Assembly (NCBI GenBank): GCA_963675575.1
Contig: OY776378.1
Coordinates: 2,604,001-2,668,000 of the forward strand
From: JAGLOK01 sp963675575
Lineage (GTDB): Bacteria; Bacillota; Clostridia; Christensenellales; UMGS416
Length of the DNA: 64,000 nucleotides
Direction: 5' to 3'
Shown: in pieces, positions 26,888 through 34,741 of the stretch
Layout: each line of letters opens with the position of its first letter
Position numbering within the stretch: the first letter of the stretch is position 1
Made by a program: the position numbers and the translations under genes
The notes under the pieces: model-generated
The model's input: only the letters and a program-made list of their open reading frames with translations
Databases searched by the model: none
Told to the model about the DNA's origin: nothing

Positions 26888-27982
26888 TTATATTCTCCTG
26901 GTTGAGCGTTCCATCATACAATCCAAAAGCGCAATAGCCATTGCAGATTCTATAACCGGAACAGCGCGCGGAACAATGCAAGGGTCGTGCCGCCCATCAA
27001 CTTTCAGCTTTTGTTCTTCGCCGGTTTTAAGATTAACCGTATCTTGAACCTTGCCTATTGAAGCCGTGGGCTTTATTGCTACGCTTACAATAATGGGCAT
27101 CGAATTTGTTATCCCTCCGATAATTCCGCCGTTGTTATTTGTTTTTGTGCTTAGCCCGTTATATGTCATAATGTATTCATCGTTGGCCTCGCTGCCACGC
27201 ATATCGCTTATTGAAAATCCACTTCCAAATTCCACACCTTTAACTGCGGGAACAGAAAACAGCATTGACGATAGCACACTTTCCAGACTTTCAAATATCG
27301 GAGAACCCACGCCTGCGGGAACGCCCGATGCCGCGCATTCGACTATTCCTCCCACAGAATCTTCATCATCTTTAGCTTCCGCTATAGCTTCTTTCATCCT
27401 TTCGCCAGCTTCGTCGTCTATGACCGCAAATTCTTTGCTGGTGAGTTCATCAAAAAGAAGGTCGTTTATATTAACTTTGTCAAACATTATGTCATCAATT
27501 TTCACTATACGCTTTATATGCGCCGCGATTTTTATTCCCTTTTGCGCTAGAATCTGTCGTGCTACAGACCCCGCCAACACAAAAGTTGATGTCAGCCTTC
27601 CCGAAAAATGCCCGCTACCTCGTCTGTCTTCAAAGCCGCCATACCTTACATGACCGGAATAGTCCGCGTGCCCCGGCCTTGGAAGAAACTCAAGATTGTC
27701 ATAGTCTTCCGATCTGCGGTCTTTGCCGGGTATTATTATGCAAAGCGGCGTCCCAGTGGTGTGGCCTTTGTGCCAGCCGCTGAGTATTTCAAATTCGTCA
27801 TCTTCTTTTCTGGGTGTGGACCATTCGTTTTGCCCCGGCGCACGGCGCTTCATATGGTGACGCACCTTGTTTAAATCAATTGCCAGGCCGGACGGCAAGT
27901 TGTCAATTACAATTCCCACCGCTTTTCCGTGAGATTCTCCAAAAACTGATATTTTGAAATTTCTGCCCCACATGCTGCTCAT
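26888..27982 (-). CDS. aroC: Chorismate synthase
   Basis: Converts EPSP to chorismate with reduced FMN. 364 residues, normal length. Signatures are GESHGKAVG near the N-terminus, RRAPGQNEWSTPRKEDDEFEILSG, GHADYSGHVRYGGFEDRRGSGHFSGRLT and DGRHDPCIVPRAVPVIESAMAIALLD at the end. Its ATG overlaps the aroA stop (ATGA) and GGAGG lies upstream, so translation is coupled. Confidence 0.97.
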   Translation of the reverse strand: MSSMWGRNFKISVFGESHGKAVGIVIDNLPSGLAIDLNKVRHHMKRRAPGQNEWSTPRKEDDEFEILSGWHKGHTTGTPLCIIIPGKDRRSEDYDNLEFLPRPGHADYSGHVRYGGFEDRRGSGHFSGRLTSTFVLAGSVARQILAQKGIKIAAHIKRIVKIDDIMFDKVNINDLLFDELTSKEFAVIDDEAGERMKEAIAEAKDDEDSVGGIVECAASGVPAGVGSPIFESLESVLSSMLFSVPAVKGVEFGSGFSISDMRGSEANDEYIMTYNGLSTKTNNNGGIIGGITNSMPIIVSVAIKPTASIGKVQDTVNLKTGEEQKLKVDGRHDPCIVPRAVPVIESAMAIALLDCMMERSTRRI

Positions 27983-29244
27983 AATATTTTACCTCCCAAA
28001 AACACAAAATCCTCCCAAAATGAAGGATATGATTTGTTTACGCTGTCTTTTCCTATTAGGTTCGTTTCGTTTTCGCACAAGGCGGACGCCACTGCGCTCA
28101 TCATAGCTATTCTGTGGTCTCCCGCCGCGTTGGCCGTTCCCCCGCCAAGTTTTTTCACACCTTCTATTATCATTCCATCTTCGGTGGGCGAAACTTTCGC
28201 CCCCAAAGCGTTAAGCGCGTTCGCCACAGACATTATCCTGTCGGACTCTTTTATTTTAAGACGCTGTCCGCCTGTGATTTGGCTTTCACCTTCCGCAACT
28301 GACATCGCAAGCGCTATCGCCGGAGCCAAGTCCGGACACTGTGAAACGTCGGCTTTAGCGGCTGTAAGTTTTGATGGGTTGGCTTGCAGCACATCACCAT
28401 CCCACGACAAATCCGCACCCATATCAGTCAAAATGTTTAAAATCGCAATATCTCCTTGAGATGAGTTTTTGTTCAGTCCACAAATTTTAGTCCCTTTGCC
28501 AAGCACTCCTGCCAAAATCAAAAACGCGGCCTGCGACCAATCTCCTTCAACTTTATATTCCCTCGCCTTATTGCTTTGGTTTCCTTGAATCAAAAAGATA
28601 TTATCTTTTTTTATGACCTTAACACCGAATGCTTCCATCACCTCGATTGTCATATCTACATATTTTTCTGATTCCAAGACTCCAATAACTTTGATTATCG
28701 AATCTCCTTCAATAAGCGGCAATGCCAAAAGCAGTCCAGTAATATATTGCGAGCTTATGTTCCCGGGAATATCGTATGTACCGTTTTTAATCTTACCCTT
28801 AATCTCTAGTGGCAAACTTTTCACTCCCTGAATCCATTCGATCCCTTTTTGCTCGAAAAGTTTTCTATAAGTGTCCACCGGCCTGTCCGGCAGTCTGCCC
28901 CGTCCTTCAAACCGCCCCATTCCCGCTGCTGCAAGCGACACGGGTATCATAAAGCGCAATGTCGAGCCTGATTCGTTGCAATCTATAAGCGGCGTATTAT
29001 TTGTCGTCTTTTTTATCAAACCTTTTATTTGTAGTGATTTTATTTTTTCGTTTCCTATAATATCGACTATTGCGCCAAGCCCGCGAACAGCGCCGAATGT
29101 GGCAACAATGTCTTCTGAAAGCTCTATGTTCGAAAGCGTGCTTTCCCCATCTGCAAGAGCCGCGCAGATTATCGCCCTGTGAGCCATGCTTTTTGATGGC
29201 GGGGCGTCAATTGTTCCGCTGAGTTTCGCAGGGTATATTATCAT
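27979..29244 (-). CDS. aroA: 3-phosphoshikimate 1-carboxyvinyltransferase (EPSP synthase)
   Basis: Joins PEP to shikimate 3-phosphate. 421 residues with PPSKSMAHRAIICAALADG (Lys of the active site), NESGSTLRFMIPVSLAA, GRLPDRPVDTY, SSQYITGLLLALPL and KESDRIMSVANAL. The segment equivalent to the glyphosate-sensitive LFLGNAGTAMRPL is DCNESGSTLRFMIP, so the enzyme is not of the classic class I sequence. It overlaps both neighbours by ATGA junctions. Confidence 0.96.
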   Translation of the reverse strand: MIIYPAKLSGTIDAPPSKSMAHRAIICAALADGESTLSNIELSEDIVATFGAVRGLGAIVDIIGNEKIKSLQIKGLIKKTTNNTPLIDCNESGSTLRFMIPVSLAAAGMGRFEGRGRLPDRPVDTYRKLFEQKGIEWIQGVKSLPLEIKGKIKNGTYDIPGNISSQYITGLLLALPLIEGDSIIKVIGVLESEKYVDMTIEVMEAFGVKVIKKDNIFLIQGNQSNKAREYKVEGDWSQAAFLILAGVLGKGTKICGLNKNSSQGDIAILNILTDMGADLSWDGDVLQANPSKLTAAKADVSQCPDLAPAIALAMSVAEGESQITGGQRLKIKESDRIMSVANALNALGAKVSPTEDGMIIEGVKKLGGGTANAAGDHRIAMMSAVASALCENETNLIGKDSVNKSYPSFWEDFVFLGGKIL

Positions 29245-30296
29245 ATAAGCTCCCCAATTTTCTTAATCGGAGTTTTATAAACTACAGCTTCTCCAATTTT
29301 TTTGAGCAAAATCACGTTAAGCATGCCTTCGCGTATCTTCTTGTCGCGTTTCATTATCTTAACCAGATTTTCTTTATCTTCTTCGGTATTGCTTGGCAGT
29401 CCAAATTGATGCACAAGCTTTTCAATCTTTTCGGAAGCACCTTTTTGAGTCACACCAAGACTTTCACCGAGCTGTGCAAACTTTACCATGCCGATAGACA
29501 CCGCCTGTCCGTGAGTATAGTTGTTGTTTGGCATTTTTTCTATCGCGTGGGCTAGCGTGTGCCCATAGTTTAATATCATCCGCAAGCCGTTGTCCAACTC
29601 GTCTTGGCGAACAACGTCGGCTTTTATCGCGCAGCATCCTGCTACCACTTCGCCAATTACATCCATGATTTTTATGCGGCCGCCGTTTTTTTCTATCAAT
29701 TCAAACAAATCGGCATCCATTATCGCCCCTGTCTTAATAGCTTCCGCCATTCCTCCTGCAAAGTCCTCATCGGACAATGTTTTCAGCACATCATTGTCTA
29801 TTATAACAAGCGCGGGGTGATAAAACGCGCCAACCAAGTTTTTGCCTGTATCGAGATTTACCGCAACTTTTCCGCCAACGGAACTGTCCACCTGTGCGAG
29901 AAGCGTTGTCGGAATCTGAACCAACCCCACACCTCTAAGATATGATGATGCTGCAAATCCCGCTAAGTCTCCTATTACACCGCCGCCAAGCGCGACTATC
30001 ACATCGCTTTTCTGAATTCCCATATTAACAAGCTTATAATAAACTTTTTCTAATACCTCCAAAGATTTGGTTTTCTCCCCCGCGGGCAATACAATAACTT
30101 CATATTGAATCGCGCTGCGTTCTAAGCTTTGCTCTACTTTTTGCCCATATAGCGGATATACATTTTCATCAGAAATGATAACAGCTTTGGATTTTGAAAA
30201 AGCTTTTTTAATGTATTTCCCGCAATTCTCAATGCTTCCCTTTTCAATATACAAAGGATATTTTGTATGGCCTACATCAACTGTTATTTGAGGCAT
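29241..30296 (-). CDS. aroB: 3-dehydroquinate synthase
   Basis: Cyclises DAHP to 3-dehydroquinate using NAD+ and a divalent metal. 351 residues. GGGVIGDLAGFAASSYLRG, PTTLLAQVDSSVGGKVAVN, the metal ligand in FAGGMAEAIKTGAI and the His pair in LNYGHTLAHAIE are all intact. AAGGAG precedes the ATG, and the first 20 bp lie within the end of tyrA. Confidence 0.97.
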   Translation of the reverse strand: MPQITVDVGHTKYPLYIEKGSIENCGKYIKKAFSKSKAVIISDENVYPLYGQKVEQSLERSAIQYEVIVLPAGEKTKSLEVLEKVYYKLVNMGIQKSDVIVALGGGVIGDLAGFAASSYLRGVGLVQIPTTLLAQVDSSVGGKVAVNLDTGKNLVGAFYHPALVIIDNDVLKTLSDEDFAGGMAEAIKTGAIMDADLFELIEKNGGRIKIMDVIGEVVAGCCAIKADVVRQDELDNGLRMILNYGHTLAHAIEKMPNNNYTHGQAVSIGMVKFAQLGESLGVTQKGASEKIEKLVHQFGLPSNTEEDKENLVKIMKRDKKIREGMLNVILLKKIGEAVVYKTPIKKIGELI

Positions 30297-31143
30297 CGTA
30301 ATTCTCCTTTATCTTGGCTCCAGCTCTCATATACTCTTCCAAAGCGTCCAAATCGTTTTGCTCTATAAGCTTTGTCATTTTTTCTAAATTCTCTTCAAGG
30401 GATTTTAATTCCTCGACAAGCTTTTTTCTATTCTGACTGAAAAGTTCCGTCCACATCACTTCATTTATAAGCGCAACACGGGATACGTCCCTGAAGCTTC
30501 CTCCCGCGAAAGGCAAAATATCCCGTTCTTTTGATGAATGCATATATGCCACAGCCAATGCATGCGGAATCTGGCTGGTATAAGAAATCAGTTCATCATG
30601 TTCTTCAGGAGTCGATTCCACAATTTTTTTAGCCCCTAAGATTTTTGCAAATTCTGATACCAAATTAAGAGACTCTTTTGAATTTCCATCAAGAGGAGTG
30701 ATAATGTAGTTACACCCTTCAAAAAGCGAGACAAACGAACATTCATATCCTTTGCTTTCGCTGCCCGCCATGGGATGCCCCGGCACAAAATCTATATCAT
30801 CGCGTGTGATGTTTACTTTGTCCACCACAGGCTTTTTAACACCGCATATATCGGTTATAACCGCACCACTTTTGAAGCTTTCCATATTTTCGTTGATAAA
30901 CTCAACAGCAAGTTCTGGATATAAGCATACAATAATAAAATCCGCCTTGCCGGTTGATTCATTCGCAGTAGTATATCCCTCGTCAATTACTCCCTCTTTT
31001 TTTGCTTTTCCAATAATGTCAGTGTTATTATCTACTGCCCAAACCACTGCCGCAGTCTTGCTTTTAAGCGCCTTTGCTATAGAGCCTCCCATAAGCCCCA
31101 GACCGACAATAAGTATTTTCTTTTTGCTAAAGTCGCTTACCAT
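30277..31143 (-). CDS. tyrA: Prephenate dehydrogenase
   Basis: Oxidatively decarboxylates prephenate on the tyrosine branch. 288 residues: NAD-binding [17 protein letters not shown] at the N-terminus, the substrate-site stretch [16 protein letters not shown] and [12 protein letters not shown] with the catalytic His, then an all-helical C-terminal half. There is no ACT or chorismate-mutase domain, so Tyr feedback at this protein is not expected. Its ATG lies inside the last codons of aroF2 (7-bp overlap) with only AAAGG two bases away; translational coupling probably compensates. Confidence 0.93.
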   Translation of the reverse strand: MVSDFSKKKILIVGLGLMGGSIAKALKSKTAAVVWAVDNNTDIIGKAKKEGVIDEGYTTANESTGKADFIIVCLYPELAVEFINENMESFKSGAVITDICGVKKPVVDKVNITRDDIDFVPGHPMAGSESKGYECSFVSLFEGCNYIITPLDGNSKESLNLVSEFAKILGAKKIVESTPEEHDELISYTSQIPHALAVAYMHSSKERDILPFAGGSFRDVSRVALINEVMWTELFSQNRKKLVEELKSLEENLEKMTKLIEQNDLDALEEYMRAGAKIKENYDASNNS

Positions 31144-32180
31144 ACCTTTGCTGCCTTTGTCTTGGGCTTAATTGTTTTACTCTCCGTTCTTGCCAAAACT
31201 TCAATTTCACGCATAATTCTTTCAAATTTCTTGGGTTTGAGTGACTGTCCGCCGTCAGACCATGCTTTTTCTGGGTCAGGGTGCACTTCTATTGTAACAC
31301 CATCAGCTCCCGCAACGATAGCCGCCTTTGCCAGTGGTTCCACCAACCACCAGATGCCCCCGGCGTGAGAAGGATCCACGATTACCGGCAAATGGCTCAG
31401 CCTTTTTGCGACCGGAACAGCGCTTATATCCAATGTGTTTCGTGTGTAGTTTTCAAATGTGCGAATTCCGCGCTCGCAAAGTATGACATTGGGATTGCCC
31501 TCAGACATTATATATTCAGCCGACATCAGCCATTCTTCTATGGTAGCCACCATTCCGCGCTTTAAAAGGATAGGTCTATCCACCTTGCCAAGCTCTTTTA
31601 GCAGTTGGAAGTTTTGCATATTTCGCGCGCCAACCTGAATAATATCAACATTTTCCATGAATAAATCTATTTTATCGGCGGAAAGTATCTCTGTCACGAT
31701 AGGAAGACCTGTTTCCTTCTTTGCCGCAACCAAAAGCTTTATGCCTTCTTCTTCAAGCCCCTGAAAGCTGTACGGAGAAGTCCTCGGCTTAAAAGCACCT
31801 CCACGCAAATATGTGGCTCCTGCTGCTTTTACCTGCTTGGCTACGGTTATAATCTGCTCTTCGCTCTCTACGGCGCATGGGCCTGCGATAATCATTAATT
31901 CGCTACCGCCTATAGTGTGCTTTCCCACATTGATAATCGTATCTTCCGGGTGAAACAGTCTGTTGGATCTTTTATAGGGCTCTTGCACTCTTATAATCTT
32001 GTGCACTATCTCGCTTGCTTCAATACGGGATTTTTCAAGACCCGCGGTGTCTCCGATGAGGGCAAGCACAGTGTAGTCAACTCCGTTATTTCTTTGTATT
32101 GAAACACCCATGCTTTCAATCATTTCTGCAAGATGTTGGATTTTTTCCTCCGGAGAGTTTGGTTTTAACATCACTATCAT
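31137..32180 (-). CDS. aroF: DAHP synthase, type I-beta with N-terminal ferredoxin-like domain (copy 2)
   Basis: First enzyme of the pathway, condensing PEP with erythrose 4-phosphate. Residues 1-70 are the ferredoxin-like regulatory domain, which in Thermotoga DAHP synthase binds Tyr and Phe. The barrel follows, with [56 protein letters not shown] and [10 protein letters not shown]. 347 residues; the last 12 or so ([13 protein letters not shown]) are a basic tail not shared with copy 1. AAAGGA precedes the ATG. It has its own promoter and Phe/Tyr leader (32215-32444) and leads the nine-gene run down to aroQ. Confidence 0.95.
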   Translation of the reverse strand: MIVMLKPNSPEEKIQHLAEMIESMGVSIQRNNGVDYTVLALIGDTAGLEKSRIEASEIVHKIIRVQEPYKRSNRLFHPEDTIINVGKHTIGGSELMIIAGPCAVESEEQIITVAKQVKAAGATYLRGGAFKPRTSPYSFQGLEEEGIKLLVAAKKETGLPIVTEILSADKIDLFMENVDIIQVGARNMQNFQLLKELGKVDRPILLKRGMVATIEEWLMSAEYIMSEGNPNVILCERGIRTFENYTRNTLDISAVPVAKRLSHLPVIVDPSHAGGIWWLVEPLAKAAIVAGADGVTIEVHPDPEKAWSDGGQSLKPKKFERIMREIEVLARTESKTIKPKTKAAKVW

Positions 32181-32214
32181 AATTCTATTTCCTTTCAGTT
32201 GGTTATATTATAAC

Positions 32215-32241
32215 AAAAAAGGGAACCCTTTCCGAGTTCCC
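32215..32241 (-). terminator. Attenuator terminator before aroF copy 2
   Basis: On the minus strand, GGGAACTCGGAAAGGGTTCCC followed directly by TTTTTT: a 6-bp GGGAAC/GTTCCC stem plus possible inner pairing. It lies between the leader peptide stop (32268) and the aroF ATG (32180), the position of a transcription attenuator. Confidence 0.85.
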
Positions 32242-32267
32242 GTTTATTATTTCTGGTTAAAAATAAG

Positions 32268-32387
32268 TTAAGTTGCCCGGTAAGGCGCTTTTTCATTCAA
32301 TTTTGAGTTCATAAAGGCGAAGGTTGCAAAAAAGTAACCTTTGCTAAAATAACTGTATTCAAAATTGACGTTTGCTCTGTTAAGCAT
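32268..32387 (-). CDS. Leader peptide rich in Phe and Tyr controlling aroF copy 2
   Basis: A 39-residue open frame, ATG at 32387 and TAA ending at 32268, with AAGGAT six bases upstream. Residues 9-25 read FEYSYFSKGYFFATFAF: six Phe and three Tyr in 17 codons. Such a run is the mark of an attenuation leader whose ribosome stalls when tRNA-Phe or tRNA-Tyr is uncharged. A hairpin (AAGGTT/AACCTT around a T6 loop) covers the aromatic codons. I cannot find an obvious antiterminator for this copy, so the switching structure is less clear than in copy 1. The peptide is not expected to have a function of its own. Confidence 0.85.
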   Translation of the reverse strand: MLNRANVNFEYSYFSKGYFFATFAFMNSKLNEKAPYRAT

Positions 32388-32415
32388 TGTATATCCTTAA
32401 TTTATTATTCATCTA

Positions 32416-32444
32416 ATTATATGAAGCGATGCATCAGATGTCAA
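32416..32444 (-). promoter_or_regulatory. Consensus sigma-A promoter of leader 2-aroF2
   Basis: TTGACA (32439-32444), exactly 17 bp, TATAAT (32416-32421). Both hexamers match the consensus. The expected start is near 32409, about 20 nt before the leader ATG. Confidence 0.88.
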
Positions 32445-32471
32445 CGTTTATTTTGAGGTTCAAACAGTTTT

Positions 32472-33491
32472 CTAGCAAATGATCTTCTTGTTTTTAACTT
32501 CGGCCAGAATTTTTATCTCTTCCATCATTTCACTAAACTTTTCAGGTTTTAGCGATTGGCCTCCGTCAGACATTGCCTCTTCCGGATTGGTATGGACTTC
32601 GACGGTAATGCCGTCTGCTCCGGCAACAACCGCGCATTCTGAAAGCGGCTTCACCAGCCACCAAACCCCTCCTGCATGTGAAGGGTCAACTATTACAGGC
32701 AAGTGGCTAAGCCTTTTAACCACAGGCACAGAGCTTATATCCAATGTGTTTCTCGTGTAGTTTTCAAATGTGCGGATTCCACGCTCGCATAGGATGACAT
32801 TAGGATTGCCTTCAGACATTATATATTCAGCCGACATCAGCCATTCTTCAATAGTTGCAACCATTCCGCGTTTCAAAAGTATGGGTCTATCAACCTTACC
32901 TAGCTCTTTTAATAGCTGAAAGTTTTGCATGTTTCTCGCACCCACCTGAATGATATCTACACTGTCCATAAACAAGTCTATTTTATCAGCCGAAAGTATC
33001 TCAGTTACAATAGCCAACCCTGTTTCCTGTTTTGCGGTTTGAAGGTATTTTAGACCTTCATCTTCTAATCCTTGGAAACTATAAGGAGAAGTTCTTGGCT
33101 TAAATGCTCCTCCACGCAAAAATCCTGCTCCTGCAGCCTTTACTTTCTTTGCAATAGAAACGATTTGTTCTTCGCTTTCCACTGCGCATGGGCCTGCGAT
33201 AACAGTAAATTCATCGCCGCCTATTGTTCTATCGCCAACTTTAATTATAGTGTCCTCATTGTGAAATAATCTGTTTGCGCGCTTATAAGGCTCCTGTACA
33301 CGAACTATTCTGTGTACGATGTCGCTAGCTTCAATAATTGATTTGTTAATTTTGGATGTGTCTCCGATAAGGTGAAGAACTGTGTGTTCAGTACCGTCGC
33401 TGCGCATCACTTCCACTCCCATACTGCCTATTAACTCCGATAGGTGCACAACTTTGTCTTCAGCCGAATTTGGCTTAAGCATAATAATCAT
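32472..33491 (-). CDS. aroF: DAHP synthase, type I-beta with N-terminal ferredoxin-like domain (copy 1)
   Basis: 339 residues, the same domain plan as copy 2, with all the barrel motifs retained ([57 protein letters not shown]). The two proteins are almost identical across the barrel and differ mainly in the first 60 residues (regulatory domain) and the C-terminus. I start at ATG 33491 (MIIMLKPNSAED), preceded by AAGGA; the longer frame from 33527 would begin inside the attenuator. It is transcribed from its own promoter and leader (33535-33750), and its stop is only 28 bp before the promoter of copy 2. Confidence 0.95.
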   Translation of the reverse strand: MIIMLKPNSAEDKVVHLSELIGSMGVEVMRSDGTEHTVLHLIGDTSKINKSIIEASDIVHRIVRVQEPYKRANRLFHNEDTIIKVGDRTIGGDEFTVIAGPCAVESEEQIVSIAKKVKAAGAGFLRGGAFKPRTSPYSFQGLEDEGLKYLQTAKQETGLAIVTEILSADKIDLFMDSVDIIQVGARNMQNFQLLKELGKVDRPILLKRGMVATIEEWLMSAEYIMSEGNPNVILCERGIRTFENYTRNTLDISSVPVVKRLSHLPVIVDPSHAGGVWWLVKPLSECAVVAGADGITVEVHTNPEEAMSDGGQSLKPEKFSEMMEEIKILAEVKNKKIIC

Positions 33492-33534
33492 ATTAATTCC
33501 TTCCGTTCTACAGTCGATACAGTTCACAAGTTAC

Positions 33535-33565
33535 AATAAAAAAGAAACCCGGTTATTCCGGGCTT
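33535..33565 (-). terminator. Attenuator terminator before aroF copy 1
   Basis: On the minus strand, AAGCCCGG, loop AATAA, CCGGGTTT (8 bp with one G-U), then TTTCTTTTTT. It sits between the leader peptide and aroF. Confidence 0.9.
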
Positions 33566-33600
33566 CATTTTTAAAATGCTTTTTATGTTTGCCCGGATAA
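33553..33600 (-). promoter_or_regulatory. Antiterminator of the aroF1 attenuator
   Basis: TTATCCGGGC (33600-33591) is complementary to GCCCGGAATAA (33563-33553) with one bulged base. This pairing takes up the 5' arm and loop of the terminator, so the two structures exclude each other. The upstream arm can itself pair with the start of the leader coding region: AATAAGGCATT near 33694 pairs with AATGGCCTTAT. That gives the protector/antiterminator/terminator order of a classical attenuator. Confidence 0.8.
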
Positions 33601-33610
33601 GGCCATTATC

Positions 33611-33697
33611 TTAAATTTTCACATTGGCATATAAGCCGCTAAATTGATAGCGCGCATATGCGTAAAAATAAAAGTTAAAGTTCAATGCCTTATTCAT
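33611..33697 (-). CDS. Leader peptide rich in Phe and Tyr controlling aroF copy 1
   Basis: A 28-residue open frame, ATG 33697 to TAA 33611, with TAGGA seven to eight bases upstream. Residues 7-19 read FNFYFYAYARYQF: eight aromatic residues in thirteen, and a ninth (Tyr) at 23. The stop codon lies 7 nt before the segment that feeds the antiterminator. Stalling on the aromatic codons would free the antiterminator and let transcription into aroF; smooth translation to the stop would favour the terminator. This reading rests on sequence alone but all parts are present. Confidence 0.9.
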   Translation of the reverse strand: MNKALNFNFYFYAYARYQFSGLYANVKI

Positions 33698-33721
33698 GGG
33701 TTTTTCCTAAAGTTTTTTTTA

Positions 33722-33750
33722 ATTATATGAATAAATCTTCATTATGTCAA
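33722..33750 (-). promoter_or_regulatory. Consensus sigma-A promoter of leader 1-aroF1
   Basis: TTGACA (33745-33750), 17 bp, TATAAT (33722-33727), all consensus. The expected start is near 33715, giving a leader RNA of about 225 nt before the aroF ATG. Confidence 0.9.
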
Positions 33751-33784
33751 ATGATTTCTTAAATGTTTTATGCGAAATGCTCTT

Positions 33785-34393
33785 TTATTCCGCCGGAAGT
33801 ATCTCTACAAGCCCTGCAGAATTTTTCCCGGAATGATTCCAAACCTTATCAAAGTCAAGGTCGAAAATCTTTCCCCAAGTTGTCATAATAATCTGCATGT
33901 TTTCTTTATAGCCTATTATCACCATCCAGTGCCAAGTGAACTCTTCAATCTCCTTCACCGGGTTTTTTAATATTAAGAGCGCAACGGGAAAGCCTTTGTC
34001 CACAGAATTTTTAATCCTTTGAAATGCTTCTTTGGCGTTGAAATTTTTGTTTATAAGATTTGTGTTCAGCTCTACTGCCCGACTTCGGGCAAACCTTTTT
34101 ATCTCACACGCGAAATATGTTTTTGATGTAAGCCCTTTTATGCCGGGTTTGACATATTCACGAACTTCGCCCATATGCTTTACAAAATCCGCCTTTTGAA
34201 GCGGGAAATCATATTTATACAGCGCACGGCATGCAGGGGCGTTTTCCGCCAAATGCGCCAAAATAGTGGCGGCAACTGTAGGTCCGCAGCCTGACACACT
34301 GTGCCATTTTGCTTTATACCAATGTTGGTCTCCGCCAAAATGCTTTTGATCTTCATCCAATATGCATGATAATTCAAGCTGCTTTTCGCTCAT
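33785..34393 (-). CDS. Papain-like cysteine peptidase, C39-like family, cytoplasmic
   Basis: About 202 residues. SVSGCGPTVAATILAHL supplies a candidate nucleophile Cys and the helix that follows it, TWHWMVIIGYKENMQII supplies the His, and MTTWGKIFDLDF fits the final Asp/Asn region. This is the Peptidase_C39_2 / papain-like pattern. No signal peptide or membrane segment is visible, so it acts in the cytoplasm or is a non-exported relative; the target is unknown. I start at ATG 34393 because AGGTGG lies five bases upstream; GTG 34402 is the alternative. It is divergent from the methyltransferase at 34742 and sits upstream of the aroF1 promoter. Confidence 0.7.
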   Translation of the reverse strand: MSEKQLELSCILDEDQKHFGGDQHWYKAKWHSVSGCGPTVAATILAHLAENAPACRALYKYDFPLQKADFVKHMGEVREYVKPGIKGLTSKTYFACEIKRFARSRAVELNTNLINKNFNAKEAFQRIKNSVDKGFPVALLILKNPVKEIEEFTWHWMVIIGYKENMQIIMTTWGKIFDLDFDKVWNHSGKNSAGLVEILPAE

Positions 34394-34741
34394 TTCAACC
34401 ACCTAAAATTGTTATTTTATATTAATTATTATATAATTTATAAAAGCTTCAAACAAGTTAATCTTATTTTAAGAAAAAATGGCGGAATTTGAATGAATAA
34501 ACTATTCCCGAAAAACGCAAACAACGAAATAAATTTCAACAAAACATGAATATAGGTTTTTCCCACTTTCAAACCGCTCTCTCTTTGGTGATGAGCTTGG
34601 CACGGCCCCAGGTGGCATTGGCAATTATTTAATGATGCCCTTTTGTTTGGGGCTATTTATATGGTCGCTTGCTTCCAAAAACAAACAATGAGTTGAGATA
34701 TAATTTGTTTTATGTTAGCATCTATAAATAAAGGTGGGATT
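34394..34741. other. Intergenic region; possible remnant of a membrane-protein gene at 34533-34691
   Basis: AT-rich up to about 34530. From 34533 a plus-strand open frame of 52 codons without a proper start runs to TGA 34691. Its higher-GC part reads SLFGDELGTAPGG then GIGNYLMMPFCLGLFIWSL. It looks like the 3' end of a lost membrane-protein gene, but I do not recognise the family. No SAM, cobalamin or T-box consensus is visible upstream of the homocysteine methyltransferase. Confidence 0.3.

Noticed and set aside
32215..33750. T-box leaders upstream of the aroF genes
   Set aside because: No AGGGTGG-type T-box sequence exists on either leader. Short peptide genes with aromatic codons explain the terminators better.
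34394..34741. SAM, cobalamin or T-box riboswitch upstream of the homocysteine methyltransferase
   Set aside because: None of the conserved core sequences is present and no terminator precedes the gene.
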